Notes under the pieces: model-generated | What the model saw: the letters and a program-made list of their open reading frames with translations, nothing else | What the model was told of the DNA's origin: nothing | The model's database searches: none | Shown: piece after piece, positions 23,409 to 34,526 of the stretch | Layout of the letters: the number at the start of each line of letters is the position of its first letter | Position numbering within the stretch: position 1 is the stretch's first letter | Position numbers and translations under genes: made by a program | DNA from: Aphanomyces cochlioides | Lineage: Eukaryota; Oomycota; Saprolegniomycetes; Saprolegniales; Verrucalvaceae | Reading direction: 5' to 3' | DNA: 64,000 nucleotides | Assembly: GCA_019828595.1 (NCBI GenBank) | Contig: JAHQRK010000001.1 | Coordinates: 1,054,001-1,118,000 of the forward strand

Positions 23409-24549
23409 ATGTCGACCTTTCAAGCCGCTTTGAGTATGGCCGCGTCAGAGCTCACCACCGAGCTTGGAAACCACGCTCTGCGCCTCCAAGGGGTCTTCCC
23501 TGGTGCCGCCTCTTCGTTAGCCGACCTCCCTTCGCTTGCGCACGCGGCTGTTGATACGCTCGCCAACTCCCGGCAGCTGATCAGACGTGACGCTCGAGGG
23601 TGGATTCACGACTCGAAGACACGCCAAGAATTCATCTCCATCGCCCATTCTTTGCTGCTCAGGAGCAGCCACCAACTTGCAGCAAGCGTCCTAGCCACAG
23701 CGCAAGCGACGCAGCAAATCAGCGTTCTTGAGGAGCAAGTGGGGACCCAAGCAGATCTCATTCAGCTACAGGAGAGTCGCATTGAGGCACAGGGCGGCAA
23801 ATTGACGCATTGGAGGCCCAGGTACTAACATCCACTCGCCCTTGTTGAGGCAATTCGTGTAGCTGAAGGCCTTGTCGGAGGCGAAGGGGACAGAGACCTC
23901 ATCAAGCATCGTTGTCGCGCCTGCCAGTGGCCAGGATCTTTCCAGCGCGGGTGTTGACCTCGGTCCACCCATAGACACGCCACCAAGTTCACCTGTCGCG
24001 CGCATGCACGAAGCCATTCGGGAGTCTGTGACGATCGATTCTGACGGAGCAGCCACACCGTCGACTGACCAGGACGATGATCTCTTTGCGGCCCCCGTGG
24101 TGGACAACTCTGATGACTCCGACTATGAGATAGTGGAGAACCCGGGAGCCGCGACAAAGTCGTATTGGGTGTACGAGGACAAAACATCAGCAGAAGCTCA
24201 GCGCTACCGCCAAGCCATGGACGAGAAGCTGTGTGACCACCGCTACCCTGGGAAGGAAGACCAGCACTGCGCTCTACCTCTGGCGGATTGCATGGAACGT
24301 AGACTTGGCCACCACGGGGAGCAATGTCGCTGGATTACGACGAAGCATTTGGCTCGCTGCAAGGCCCCAATCAAGCAAAGTTCCCAACATCGTCAGTGGG
24401 CGCCGCAACCACCTCCAGGCAAATTGTATCGCCGCGAGTTTTCCACTCGCCCAAAAGGAGTCGAAGCCCGACGCTTTTTCCTATGCGAATACCGATCTTA
24501 CAAGCAGGAGTTCACGAGCCCAGACAAGAAGAAACCACGCATCATCTAG
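23409..24549 (+). pseudogene. Antisense ORF 3 of RE1, two exons with one frameshift
   Basis: ATG at 23409. The first part is helical (STFQAALSMAASEL to IEAQGG). A host-like 41-nt intron, 23822-23862, joins the coiled coil ALEAQ to LKALSEA. A one-base loss shortly before the donor puts the two parts out of frame, so this copy is broken. The second part (to 24549) is acidic, then Cys/His-rich (KLCDHRYPGKEDQHC, CMERRLGHHGEQC) and basic at the end. Function unknown. The splice signals suggest that this strand is, or was, transcribed. Confidence 0.45.
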
Positions 24550-24815
24550 CTTGAACCAACGACCAAGTTCGGGGCCATCGAACTAGGAATGGAGCTTTTC
24601 GTTGTAGCATAGCGTAATGATTAATGCTCCACCATCTTGTTCGTCCAATTTTCTTCATAAATCACATGTAATCAAATGCATAATACGCACGTTCCCATCA
24701 CAAAATCAATCAATTTCCATTCCATCACCAACAATCGGGCCATTCGATCCACCTGCACATCACAAAGCCAACCATGCCAAAGTAATCTCAACCAAATAAA
24801 GCGTCACCAAACCTG

Positions 24816-25199
24816 GATAAATGTCAATGTCGGGGGCCTCCGAACCGGGATATCGCGATCCATTTCAAGTACCGTGGGGCTGGGATTTACGCTTGATCGT
24901 CGTCCTTCGTCTCCTCCTCTTCGATCGGGCGGAGCTCTTCCTGGACCATCATCGCAAGCCGATCAAACCCGAGGCGCACTCGCTCAAATTCGTAAATCAG
25001 CTCCGACGGCGGGATGTTGACGAGCGCTTCCCATATCCACGGTCCACCCCGGTAAAATTAGACTTCGTACTCCTTCGTGCCTTCCGTGTATCGCACGTTT
25101 CGCACAGCCACAACTTGCGGGCGCGAGCCCAGTACATCGTCGCGGTCGGGTCGTCCGCCAAGAAACGAGTCGTCGGGTAAAGCTAGTTCTTCGTCAAAG
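24816..25199 (-). pseudogene. RE1 pol C-terminus: chromodomain-like segment with stop
   Basis: After the integrase, the minus strand encodes VVAVRNVRYTEGTKEYEV, then a TAA at 25060-25058, then FYRGGPW.WEALVNIPPSEL. This fits a chromodomain (aromatic cage and W-E-P region) as in chromovirus integrases, which directs insertion to modified chromatin. The stop makes this copy defective. Confidence 0.6.
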
Positions 25200-26693
25200 T
25201 CAGTTTCCGGTACGCTTTGCAACAATTCCACTGGCCGCTCTAAGTAAACCGTCGTGACTCAGCCGAGAGTCGTGCACAACCGCGTGGAACCGGTAGACCT
25301 TCCCCGTGTGACGCACACGAGACTCCACTTCGCTTGAGTAATCATTGGGACGCGACAACACGCGGAAGGGGCCATGCCAGCGGTGAGCTAACTTGATTTT
25401 CACGCCGGGCTTGACCTGGTCGATATACAGCCACACTGCATCACCCACTTTGATGCGCTCGTCAACATTTTCAGGCAACTGCTCGTTGTGGCAACGCGCA
25501 CGATTAGCGATGGCGGCAGCCACTAAGTCACGGTTCAGAGCATGGCAATACACTTGTTGCTGGTGGACTTGCAATCGCCAGCGATAGGCTTCCGGCTCAG
25601 CATCCCCGCGGACTGTCGGCAGGCTCGCAGTGATCGTGGTGTGCGGGTCCCACCTGTGCATGAGGAAGAACGGAGTCTCCTTACGCATGACCGACACGGA
25701 TGTGTTCATCGCGAACACCAGTCTCTCAGCCCAGTCGTCCCAGTCTCTTTGCTTCGGATCCTGAACATAATACTTCACGGCACGGATCATCACTTGGATC
25801 GATCGCTCGGCAAGGCCATTCGCCTGCGGACGGTATGCAAAGGTCGGCATCTGCCGCTGCCCCAACATCTCACAGAAATACTTGAACACGTTCGACATGA
25901 AGGAGGGGTCGCGGTCATGGCGCAGTTCGCGGCAGGCTCCAAAGCGGCGGAAAACGACTTCCTCGAAGGCGAGAGCGACTGTGTGAGCCGTCCGGTTCGG
26001 TGTCGCCTTGGTCATGATGAAGCCCGTGAACACGTCGGCGAAGACAATCAGCTGGGTGTTCCCTCTGAACGACGACGGCATGTCGGTCGCAGCGTCCATG
26101 CACACCACATCCAATGGGCCTTCCGGGGTGAGGTTCCCTGGGCTCAAGGCTCGAAAATTCGGCGGTGGCCCAGCCGTGTTGCAAACGGCACAGTCGGCGA
26201 CATAGTCCTTCGTATCGGCGTACATTAGTCTCCAATAGAAGTGGGCTCTTGCGCGCTCATACGTCCGTTGGAACTTTGCGTGTCCGCCCTGAGCGTCGTC
26301 ATGACAATGAGCCAGCACCACATTGACCAGGACTCGCGGGATCACCAGCTTCCATTGCATGCGCTCTTCGGGCGATCTCTTCGACGACCACTCGACGCGG
26401 TATAGAGCCCCTCGCTCGCCGACTTTGAACTGACCGGCTAACTTGGGCAATAGGCGACACTCCGTATCAGTCAGGTGGCTGACCTCGCCCCACAAATAGC
26501 ACTTAATATTCGCCAACTCTCTTTCTCGGTCTTGTGCCTTGCTCACTCGGTCCAGTCTCAGTGCGGCCATTTTCTCCGTCGACCTTGCTTGGAACGCCAT
26601 AATCATCGGGGTTGCAGTGACAGCGGTAGGATGCAGAAGCTCTGGTAGCAGGTTGCGTCGCTGTAGCTCTTCCAGGACCAACTCATCCAGCAC
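25200..26693 (-). CDS. RE1 integrase region of pol
   Basis: A continuous frame of about 497 codons. It has an HHCC zinc site (HCHDDAQGGH...DCAVC) and the DDE core: CMDAATD, then HDRDPSF, then GLAERSIQ. The GPY/F module (RWHGPFRVLSRPND) follows. It catalyses insertion of the cDNA. The frame has no ATG in a pol-like position, because it is part of a polyprotein whose upstream parts are frameshifted. Minus strand. Confidence 0.85.
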   Translation of the reverse strand: MLDELVLEELQRRNLLPELLHPTAVTATPMIMAFQARSTEKMAALRLDRVSKAQDRERELANIKCYLWGEVSHLTDTECRLLPKLAGQFKVGERGALYRVEWSSKRSPEERMQWKLVIPRVLVNVVLAHCHDDAQGGHAKFQRTYERARAHFYWRLMYADTKDYVADCAVCNTAGPPPNFRALSPGNLTPEGPLDVVCMDAATDMPSSFRGNTQLIVFADVFTGFIMTKATPNRTAHTVALAFEEVVFRRFGACRELRHDRDPSFMSNVFKYFCEMLGQRQMPTFAYRPQANGLAERSIQVMIRAVKYYVQDPKQRDWDDWAERLVFAMNTSVSVMRKETPFFLMHRWDPHTTITASLPTVRGDAEPEAYRWRLQVHQQQVYCHALNRDLVAAAIANRARCHNEQLPENVDERIKVGDAVWLYIDQVKPGVKIKLAHRWHGPFRVLSRPNDYSSEVESRVRHTGKVYRFHAVVHDSRLSHDGLLRAASGIVAKRTGN

Positions 26694-26699
26694 TTGCCC

Positions 26700-28475
26700 T
26701 CCAGCACGGTCTTGCTAGCGCCGTCAAAGGCGACCACCACAGCCCGTTCGTCGGGGTCGAATTGGGGCAGAGCGGCTTGCCTCTGAGAGACCTGCACGTC
26801 CTTGGCTTTGTTGGGTTTGTACACGTCCATATCAGCCAAGGTTGACGCGTCTGGGGGGTGCAGGATGTCCATCAAGTGAATCGGCAGGGCCCATCGTTCG
26901 TCCAACTCGACCACTTGTTCCACGCGAATCGTCCACGGCGACAAGATTGCAGCCCACGGCAGATGATCGGCTTAGCCATGCTTGTCCGCTAGGATCCATT
27001 TCAAGAGGCCATGGCGACTGTACACCACCAACTGCATGTTGCGCAACTCAATAGTAGCAAACCTTGACGGCACGCAGCAGAGCAAGAGCCTCCTTAGCCC
27101 ATTCCTCGTAACGCGGCTCGCCGCCCTTCAGAGTCCGACCACAGAACCTCACGGGATGCAGTACTCCATCATAGTCCTGACAGACTGTCGCCGAAATCGC
27201 CCAAGTTGTCGTGTATAACAGGATGTGGAACTCTCGGCCAGGATCGGCATGACGCAGGAGCGGTGTCGACGAGTAGGCGGCCTTCAGGTCAGCGAACGCG
27301 CGAACGGCAGCGGGCGACACCAAGCCAAGGCGTAGTTCTTCGTCCGAGATCTCGTACAGACAGCTCGCCAAAATCGAGTAATTCTCGATAATTGGCTATA
27401 AAAATTCAGCGAGCCCAGGAACGATTGCATGTCACGGAGGCACTTCGGGAATGGCGCAGCTAGGACAGTATCGAGACTCCGTGGCCTTGCCTCCAATCCT
27501 CTGCGGGACACAACATGGCCGAGGAAATCAGTCGCAAATTTTCCGAACTTGCTCTTCAGGGCCGAGATGCTTACGCCGAAATAGGTCAAGCGCGCGAGGA
27601 TACGATCGGTCAGCTCCACGATGCCATCCCACGAATCAGCGCCGTCGCTTATGTCGTCGGCGAACGATGTGCGGTTGGCCGGCGGTGGAAGCTGCGATAA
27701 GTCGCATTTAAATCCCAAGGCGAACATATCCACCGGCTCGTCATCAGCATCATCGTCGGCCACCCCAGGTGGCATGTCCACAAAGCCAAACAACGCGTTC
27801 GTAATCATCCGCTGGTATATCTTCGGCGCATTCTTGAGTCCTTGCGCCATTCGCGTCCATTCGAAGTGGCCCAACGCGCAGATGAAGGCACTGACCTTGC
27901 GCGCCCGCTTGGTTGCACGCACGACCCAAAACCCGGATGCGTTGTCGAGTGATAAGAACCACTGCATCGCGTGGAAATTGGCTAGCATTCCGTCCAGCGT
28001 CGGCATCGGTGACCGCATGAGTTCTTGGAGCTCGTTGATACCCCGGTAGTCGATACAAAGGCGGATATCTTTGCCACCCTTCTTGAGGACCAGCACGATC
28101 GGGGAGGCCCAAGGCGAATTCGAAAAGGTGATCAGCCCAAAGTCCAACAATCCTCGCAGGAGGTCAAACAGTTTCTTCAGCAGCTCCGGGCGAATGCGCC
28201 TTGCTCGTTCAGCCAGCGGCTTTGCCTCACCGACGTCGATGTCGCAGACGGCTCCCTTGGCAGGCGGCGGCAGTCCGTTCCCCGACTTGATAAAGAACTT
28301 TCGGTACTTGCGGAGGACGACTCTCATTTTCTCCTTTTCTTCATCACTCATTTCATCCTCGCCGACATCCAGTTGATCAGGGTCGAATGGCTCTACCTCG
28401 CGCGGCACTTCAGGGATTATGGCTAGCTGCTGCTCCAATTCTTCAGTTGACAAATCGATTCCTTCGCGCAGCATT
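26700..28475 (-). pseudogene. RE1 reverse transcriptase and RNase H, frameshifted
   Basis: The RT fingers and palm are recognisable: SPWASPIVLVLKKGGKDIRL, CIDYRGINELQE, PMPTLDGMLA, SLDNASGFWVV. The catalytic motif reads FADDIS, where most Ty3/gypsy elements have Y-x-DD. The thumb/connection FLGHVVSRRGLEARP and FLGSLNFYS follow. A one-base shift near 27390 separates RT from RNase H (GREFHILLYTTTWAISATV, AVKVCYY), and a stop follows near 26970. This polyprotein cannot be made in one piece from this copy. Confidence 0.85.
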
Positions 28476-29560
28476 ACTTCTTTAGCCATCCGCCGCCAAT
28501 CCAGGTTGTCGGCATCGTGTCCATCAGGAAGATTGATGGTGGAGGCAGCGTGTCCCGAAAGTGGCAGGCATGGTAGCAGAAGACAGCATGCATCCTTGGC
28601 TCGGCGTCGCTTCATGGTCGTCCACCGATTGCGTAATAGGGGGCCGTTCGTCATCCACGCCGTAGTCACCGTCGCTCTCGCAGGTTGTACGCAGTTTCCC
28701 GTCAGCAGTGAGCAAGTGTCTGGGTGACGGGGGTCGCGGTTCCTTCCAGCTGTTGTCGTCAGCTAACTCAGCCGCAGCTTCTTCCAGTCTCGCTCGGTGG
28801 TCATCGGGGTAACTCCCTTCCCACGCTTCCGCTTTCCACGCTTGGTATCTCAAACTGCTCGTACGAACCATCGGCCGGCTAAGCGGTCGCTCGCCTTGGG
28901 CTGAGATTGCCCCGACAACAGTGTTGGCAGACAGAAACACGTTGCGTTCGCTGACGTTTGTGACCTTGTAGGCTGCTGGTTTGTCGTCGGCGTCTAACGC
29001 AGTGGTAATCCAGCGCACATCGCGATGAACCCAGTATTCCAGTGTATCTGGCATTCCTTCTCGCAGCTTGGGTAAAGGCACAACGATTGATCCACCGGGC
29101 GGGATGCTCGCATCGCGGTTCAGGCGCACGTAATTCATGTAGCCACGACTGTAGCGGACCGGCTGGCCGTGTAGTTCGACGTACTCGCCTTCAGGTAGGT
29201 TCAGTTCGCGACGACTCGCATCCACCATGACGCCAGCGCGGAACAGGAAATCCATCCCAAGGATGGCGTCGAAGCCAGTGTCACCAAAGTCCCAGGCAGC
29301 GATTGGGAAAACGTAAACTAGTCCGCGACCAATGGTCAGCTTGATGTCTACGATGCCTTGAGTGTTCACAACGGCGGCTCCTCCAAGGCCAGCTATATCA
29401 GTCGTCTTCGTTGTGTCCACTTTCAGGCCGAGTTTCTTGACGACCATGGGATGGATGATACTCATGTTGGCGCCAGTATCTGCCAGGACCACCACTGCTT
29501 GATCCATGATTTGCGCATTTAGGAATGCTTGGCGGATCGCATCTACCGCAGACCTTCACG
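28476..29560 (-). CDS. RE1 aspartic protease region and pol linker
   Basis: The minus-strand frame has the retropepsin active site VVVLADTGANMSIIH and the partner glycine region FDAILGMDFLFRAGVMVD, followed by a long linker (Pro/Asp-rich) that leads into RT. It would cut the Gag-Pol polyprotein. Its N-terminal boundary coincides with the change from RE1 to RE2 sequence at about 29.56 kb, so it is now fused behind a foreign gag. Confidence 0.8.
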
Positions 29561-31679
29561 CCGCTGGTCGTCATGTCGTCAGGCTTAGTGGTGATCATGA
29601 CCGGGGCTAAGTCAGTGCGAGGTCGCGATCGAGAGGGTCCAGATTGCTGAGTCGTGGCAGGGACAGCGACAGGATTGGCACTTGGTGGAGCCGGTTGCTG
29701 TGGGAATCCGGGTGCGTATGGCGAAGGATACGCATAAGGGACATTCATTTGAGCCTGGACTGGGGCAGCGAAGAACGGAATCGCTGGCTTCGCGAGGACT
29801 TCAGTCAGTTGTTGAATCTGGGCGACGAAAGCTTGTTGACTCGTCTGAGTCGTATGGATTGCTTCGAGGATCTTGGCGAGAGTCGGATCCTCCTGGAAGC
29901 CGACATTCGAGTTCCTACGGTTTGGTCGAGGAGATTGTTCGGGGGTCGAACGGGCGGATCGATCGCTGAGATTCGATTTAGACGAGGCCAACGTAGTTGA
30001 AGCGGATCCCGATCGAGATCGCATTCGTTCACGGTAGACAGGCGGATCGTCGAGTCGGATCTGGCGAGTCCGAAGGAGCTTCATGCAGTCAGCAAGAGAA
30101 CAGAGCTCCTTGTCGGTGTTTTCCAGACGGGACTCAGCTCTCGCGTGTCGGACCCCGCGTTTGAAGATAACGACGCCCTGGTGGTCGGGTACGTCGATAT
30201 CATCAAGGATCGATTGGAGTCGGATCGCATAGGCCTTGACAGATTCCCCCTCAAGTCGTTCTGAGTCTTCGAACAGGTGGTCTACAAGCTCACGAGGGGT
30301 GCGATTGCAGAAGCGATCCATGAAATTGTCATAGATCTCACTCCATACGTCACCGTTTTTGGTCTTGGACAAAGCGATCCACCACTGATTCAAGGCAGGG
30401 TGGACTTTGTCGGACGAGAGTTTGAGTCCGAGCAGCATCTTGCGATCAGAATCGCCCAGCTGACAACGGTCAGCTTGATCGATCAGCTGCTTCATGAAGA
30501 ATTCGCAATGAGCTTGATCGTCGGAAGTCGGAGTCGTGGTATACTTGACAGCACGTCCGAATGTTTGATTGGAGGTTGAGTCGGCGATTGATTCCTTGAC
30601 GTCGGACATTTCGGTTGCCATTGCGTTGATTGAATTGAAGTTCTAGGAGCAGCCGATGGGTAAAATCAGATGTCGATTTTGGTGAGTCAAACCCGTTGGT
30701 AGACACTGGGGTATCAGACTCAGATTTCGAAACAGCGTGGATTTCGCGAGTGAGTCGCTGACAGGAGATTCGAGAGTTTGGACGCGGTGGAGTAGAGTCG
30801 AGTTGTCCTGAGTCAAAGCATCGACTTGTGCGTTGAGTCGGCGATTGGATTCGATGAGTTCGACTTGGTTGAGTTCGCTGCGGTCAAGTTTTTGTTGAGT
30901 CGCCGCTTGAGTTTCTTCGTGGGAGCGACTCAAAACCTGTAGTTCGTGTAAGATGCGATGAAAGTCGGAGGCGCGGTCGTTAGCCAGAGTCTCGAGGTTC
31001 TGGCTAATGCGCTGTTGTTCAGCCGAGTGTTGTTGCCAGGACTGATGCAAATTCGAAATGGTCGTTTGTTGACCAGCCAAGACAGTTTCCAAACGGACAA
31101 AGTCGGTTTCGTGCGTCGGAGATCGATTAGAATGTTGAAGATTGGTTAGCGCAAACTTGAGTTCTCCATAAGTAGAGTTCATTTCGAGCTGGACTTGGTT
31201 GGTGCGATCGGAGAGTTCATGTAAGGAGATCGATAGAGAATCCAAGGAAGTCACCGTGTTGCGACTGCGACGTCTGTAGTGCAAGATTCAATCGATCGTT
31301 GAGGGAGTTGAACATAACGGACGAGGAGTCGACTTGCGTTTGTAACGACTGCAGTTGGACGAAGAAATTGGAAACCAACGTAAGGGCAGTTTCGGGAGTC
31401 TCATTTTCCATTTCAACGTCCGAAGGCACGAGTTCATGGTTCGTTGGTGGATCGTTCATTTGGCTCGGCGCAGACGAAGGTAAGAGCCGTCGAGCGTTCG
31501 TGGACTGATCATGAGTTAGGAGGACGGGATCGTAAGCGTTCACTAGGTCGGTGGATCGGGCCGTTGGTAGAATCCCAAGAGAAGGTTGGGTCGGGACTAT
31601 TTCAACGGTGTCATGTTGGACTTGAGAGTTAGTCAGCAATTTAGTCGAGTGACCTTGTTCCAGACGCAGATTCGAGGTA
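29560..31679 (-). pseudogene. RE2 gag, capsid part and coiled-coil part, frameshifted
   Basis: From 30621 down, a Ty3-type capsid domain: CEFFMKQLIDQADRCQLGD, LNQWWIALSKTKNGDVWSEI, ELVDHLFEDSERLEGESV. It is followed by a Pro/Gln-rich tail to about 29560. Upstream (31639-30643) two overlapping frames carry a long coiled coil (TLANDRASDFHRILHELQVL). Frame changes near 31240 and 30640 break it. No zinc knuckle is seen before the frame runs into RE1 protease sequence, as expected if gag was cut from its own pol by the inversion. Confidence 0.75.
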
Positions 31680-33464
31680 CAGATATTTCTGCGAGTATGA
31701 AATTATCAACATTTATACCTCCTACAAGTTATAAATATGCATTGTCAAAGACACATGGATGGTGCCTTGTCAGAGGGTGGTCGGGAAGCACACAGGATCG
31801 AAAAACATGAGTGACATAATTATCCGTAAAAATTGTCAACCGGATAGAAACACGTTTGACTTGAACAAACAGAGGCTCGTCACCTCTGTTTCTTGTCGAG
31901 GACAAAAAACAAGGTCTTATCGGTATACCGGATAAAAATAACCAATCATGACCGACTCAATCATGTTTATTTCTGATCATGTTTGATCCTGTGTGCTTCC
32001 CGGCCACCCTCTCAGACGAAGAATTACGCTGACGTCTACACTCTTACTGATTTGAAAATTGAACATTCAAATCAATTTCGACGTCATAACGTCGTCATTT
32101 TCGTTTGACAATGCCCACAAGCAAGTCGAAAAGGTTGCGATTGCAACTTAAACAAAAGCATCTCATTGTGGCGCATCATAGAGCGCACCCTAACACTAAT
32201 CTTCCGGTGATGGCTTTGTGGGCAAAAGAAACCTTTCTGTTCTGGACCGTTGTCCATCCGAAGCAACAATATCGCGCGTGCAACAAGGAATTGACGAGAA
32301 CATGGTGGAGCTCATGCCGAACTGTAAAACCTACAGAAAGCTGGGTTCAGATGATCTCGTGATGAAGCTCATTCAATGGATAAAGCAATGCGAAGAATTT
32401 GACTTACCAGTCGTCAACTATCGATCGATACGCGCCAAGGCGATTGGATTCTCGCAAATGGAAAACGCAGTGTCAAGTCACCCGTCGTAAGGACCAAGGA
32501 CATTCTCGAATGCGTGGATTCATCGTCTCCTCAGCCGTTATGGCCTTCGATCTCGCCATACTCGTGGGGAGGCTGCATCCGTCGACAAAATGGCGGTCAA
32601 AATTGGACGAGACGAAATGCTTGAATTGACATCTCAATACCATCCATGCAATGTCTACAACATGGATGAGACCGCTTTTTTCTCTCGGAAGCCACCTAGT
32701 CGATCATTCACCGAGTGCCAGGATTCAAAATGCCCAAGAAGAGAATGACGATTGCACTCGCCACTAATGCTACTGGAGACGACAAAAATCCGCTTCTGTT
32801 CATCGGGAATGCGCAAAATCCCCGAGCGTTTAAGAAACTGAAGCCCGAGCAATTTGGCATCGATTATGCATGCTCTCGCAAGGGATGGATGACTTTTCAA
32901 GTTTTCATTGATTGGTTGACGCGGTTCAATTCTATAATGGCTCGTCAAGATAGACACGTCCTTCTCTTGGTTGAGAACGCACCTCCACATCGAATCGACG
33001 AAGACCTGTCTAATATGTCGTTGAGATTTCTCCCGCTGAACACGACAAGCGTGTTGCAGCCCATGGATGCCGGTGTCATTGCATGTTTCAAAGCGCATGT
33101 ACGACGCCTGCAGACCGACCACCTCGTCAAAGAATTCGATGCACGTTGCGAGTTCCATGGTGCGCAAGGCTCGCGGCCATTTACGAAAGAAATTGAGAAC
33201 GTGTTTGCAGTTGACGAGCTTACTGCTATCAATTGGGCAACTCAAGCATGGGCAAATGTCTCTCACGTGAGCATTCGAAACTCTTGGCGACATTCAGTCA
33301 TCATCGACGAGGTCTATCATGATCTTGTTCCTCTTGTGAATAGTCTCTCTGTGGACTAACCATCTCTCATTCTTTGATGTTAGTGAACTTTCTCTTTGAA
33401 CAAATACCTCTGAAATTCGATAATGAAACTCTCAAATTCGCTTTCATACTCGCGGAAAAATCTG
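31680..33464 (+). mobile_element. Pogo-like (Tc1/mariner superfamily) DNA transposon, 1785 bp
   Basis: Terminal inverted repeats of 23 bp (31680-31702 and 33442-33464; 21 of 23 match, core TTTC.GCGAGTATGAAA) are flanked on both sides by TA (31678-31679 and 33465-33466). Removing the element and one TA joins the two halves of the RE2 gag frame without a stop, so it is a later, nested insertion. It carries one damaged transposase gene. Confidence 0.85.
32111..33359 (+). pseudogene. Pogo/Tigger-type transposase with frameshifts
   Basis: N-terminal CENP-B-like helix-turn-helix (LSVLDRCPSEATISRVQQG), then a second DNA-binding helix region (LVMKLIQWIKQCEEFDLPV), in different frames. The DDE_1 domain follows: first Asp in NVYNMDETAFFSRK, second site LLLVENAPPH, where the family has Asp rather than Glu, third Asp in SVLQPMDAGVIACF. 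Frame changes near 32200 and 32500-32710, together with the Asp to Glu change, make it inactive. Confidence 0.8.
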
Positions 33465-34094
33465 TAGGTCGTACGAGTTGAGTCTGAGTCACGACACTTC
33501 TTTCCGTGACTAGAGTGCGAGGAATATGGAGTTCGAGTGGATTCGGTCCAGCAATTGCTCGGCGTGGATTGGCAGTCATGGAGCGAGTAACGACAGTGCG
33601 CTCGACGATCGCCGATTGAGTCGCGACATAAGTGGAGTTGCTTGCTTCATATCGGACGATTTCTTGAGTGGACTCAGCATGGATCGCTCCCCCATCAGTC
33701 AAGACAAGAGGGAGAACGCTTGAGTCAGACAAATACAAGTCATCATCCCCCTCGGGCAAGGGTACAGAGCAAGCGATCGCAAGTGCTGTCTCTTCGGACA
33801 AGGTCAGGTCTTCAGAGAACTGCGAAGATCCATTGAGTCATCGCTGATGTCAGACTCAGGGGCTGTTAACGCCAGGTAATGTTCAGGTCGGACTCGCTTC
33901 TCATCATCACGTTGCTCGGGTGAGTTAGCGTGATGTTGAATCCGATATTGTAAGTCGCGCTTCCTTGAGGTTGGAGAGGAAGAACGCGGAATCAGAGCCG
34001 AATCAGACTCAGACATGAGCTGAGGAGGTGACGCGGGACTTGGATGTTGAGACGACTCGTGGATGGGCGAGTCGGTAGGTCTTCGAGGATCCAT
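33465..34094 (-). pseudogene. RE2 gag N-terminal part
   Basis: Starts at ATG 34094 (MDPRRPTDSPIH), 55 bp after the LTR. Very rich in Ser, Pro, Asp and Glu. A frame change near 33805 separates it from the next part (ETALAIACSVPLPEGDDDLY). It reads into the pogo element at the TA of 33465-33466. No domain recognised. Confidence 0.6.
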
Positions 34095-34126
34095 AGAGAT
34101 AGAGTCTTGAATAAAATTGGAGAATA

Positions 34127-34142
34127 CCCTGCTTCTCCACCA
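34127..34142 (-). promoter_or_regulatory. Primer binding site of RE2
   Basis: On the minus strand TGGTGGAGAAGCAGGG begins 6 nt after the LTR end, the position where a tRNA 3' end primes reverse transcription. The tRNA was not identified. Confidence 0.5.
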
Positions 34143-34148
34143 CTTTTG

Positions 34149-34490
34149 TGACGGTCGCGGGGATAGCGATAACGCACAAAAAGAATCGAAGGTCCAGACG
34201 TTTGGACTTCGCAGGAACCGAATATCCTCGACTTTAGCCAAGGACTCTGCACCAGGATCGGAAGGGGAAGGAGACTAACAAGGGTAGTGTAGATTAACCG
34301 AGTTAGGAGTAGTCGAGTAGAATGAGAAGTGAGGTACATAGCTATCTAAGAATCTAAACATCTAATATGGAAGGAACTTGAGTTCGAGGACGCTAGGCCG
34401 AATCGAACTAGAATCTTAGCGGTGTGAAAGGGATCACTTGAGTGGGATGATTCATGAGTTTGACAAGCATAGATCGAGGCTCAACCGTCA
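34149..34490 (-). repeat. 5' LTR of Ty3/gypsy element RE2
   Basis: 342 bp with inverted ends TGACGGT...ACCGTCA. Its last 96 bp (34244-34149) are identical to 50456-50551. It lies 36 bp downstream of the stop codon of ABC gene F. Open frames running out of it are artefacts of LTR sequence. Confidence 0.75.
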
Positions 34491-34526
34491 TAACACAGAG
34501 TTATCTCGACGACACAAAAATATTTA

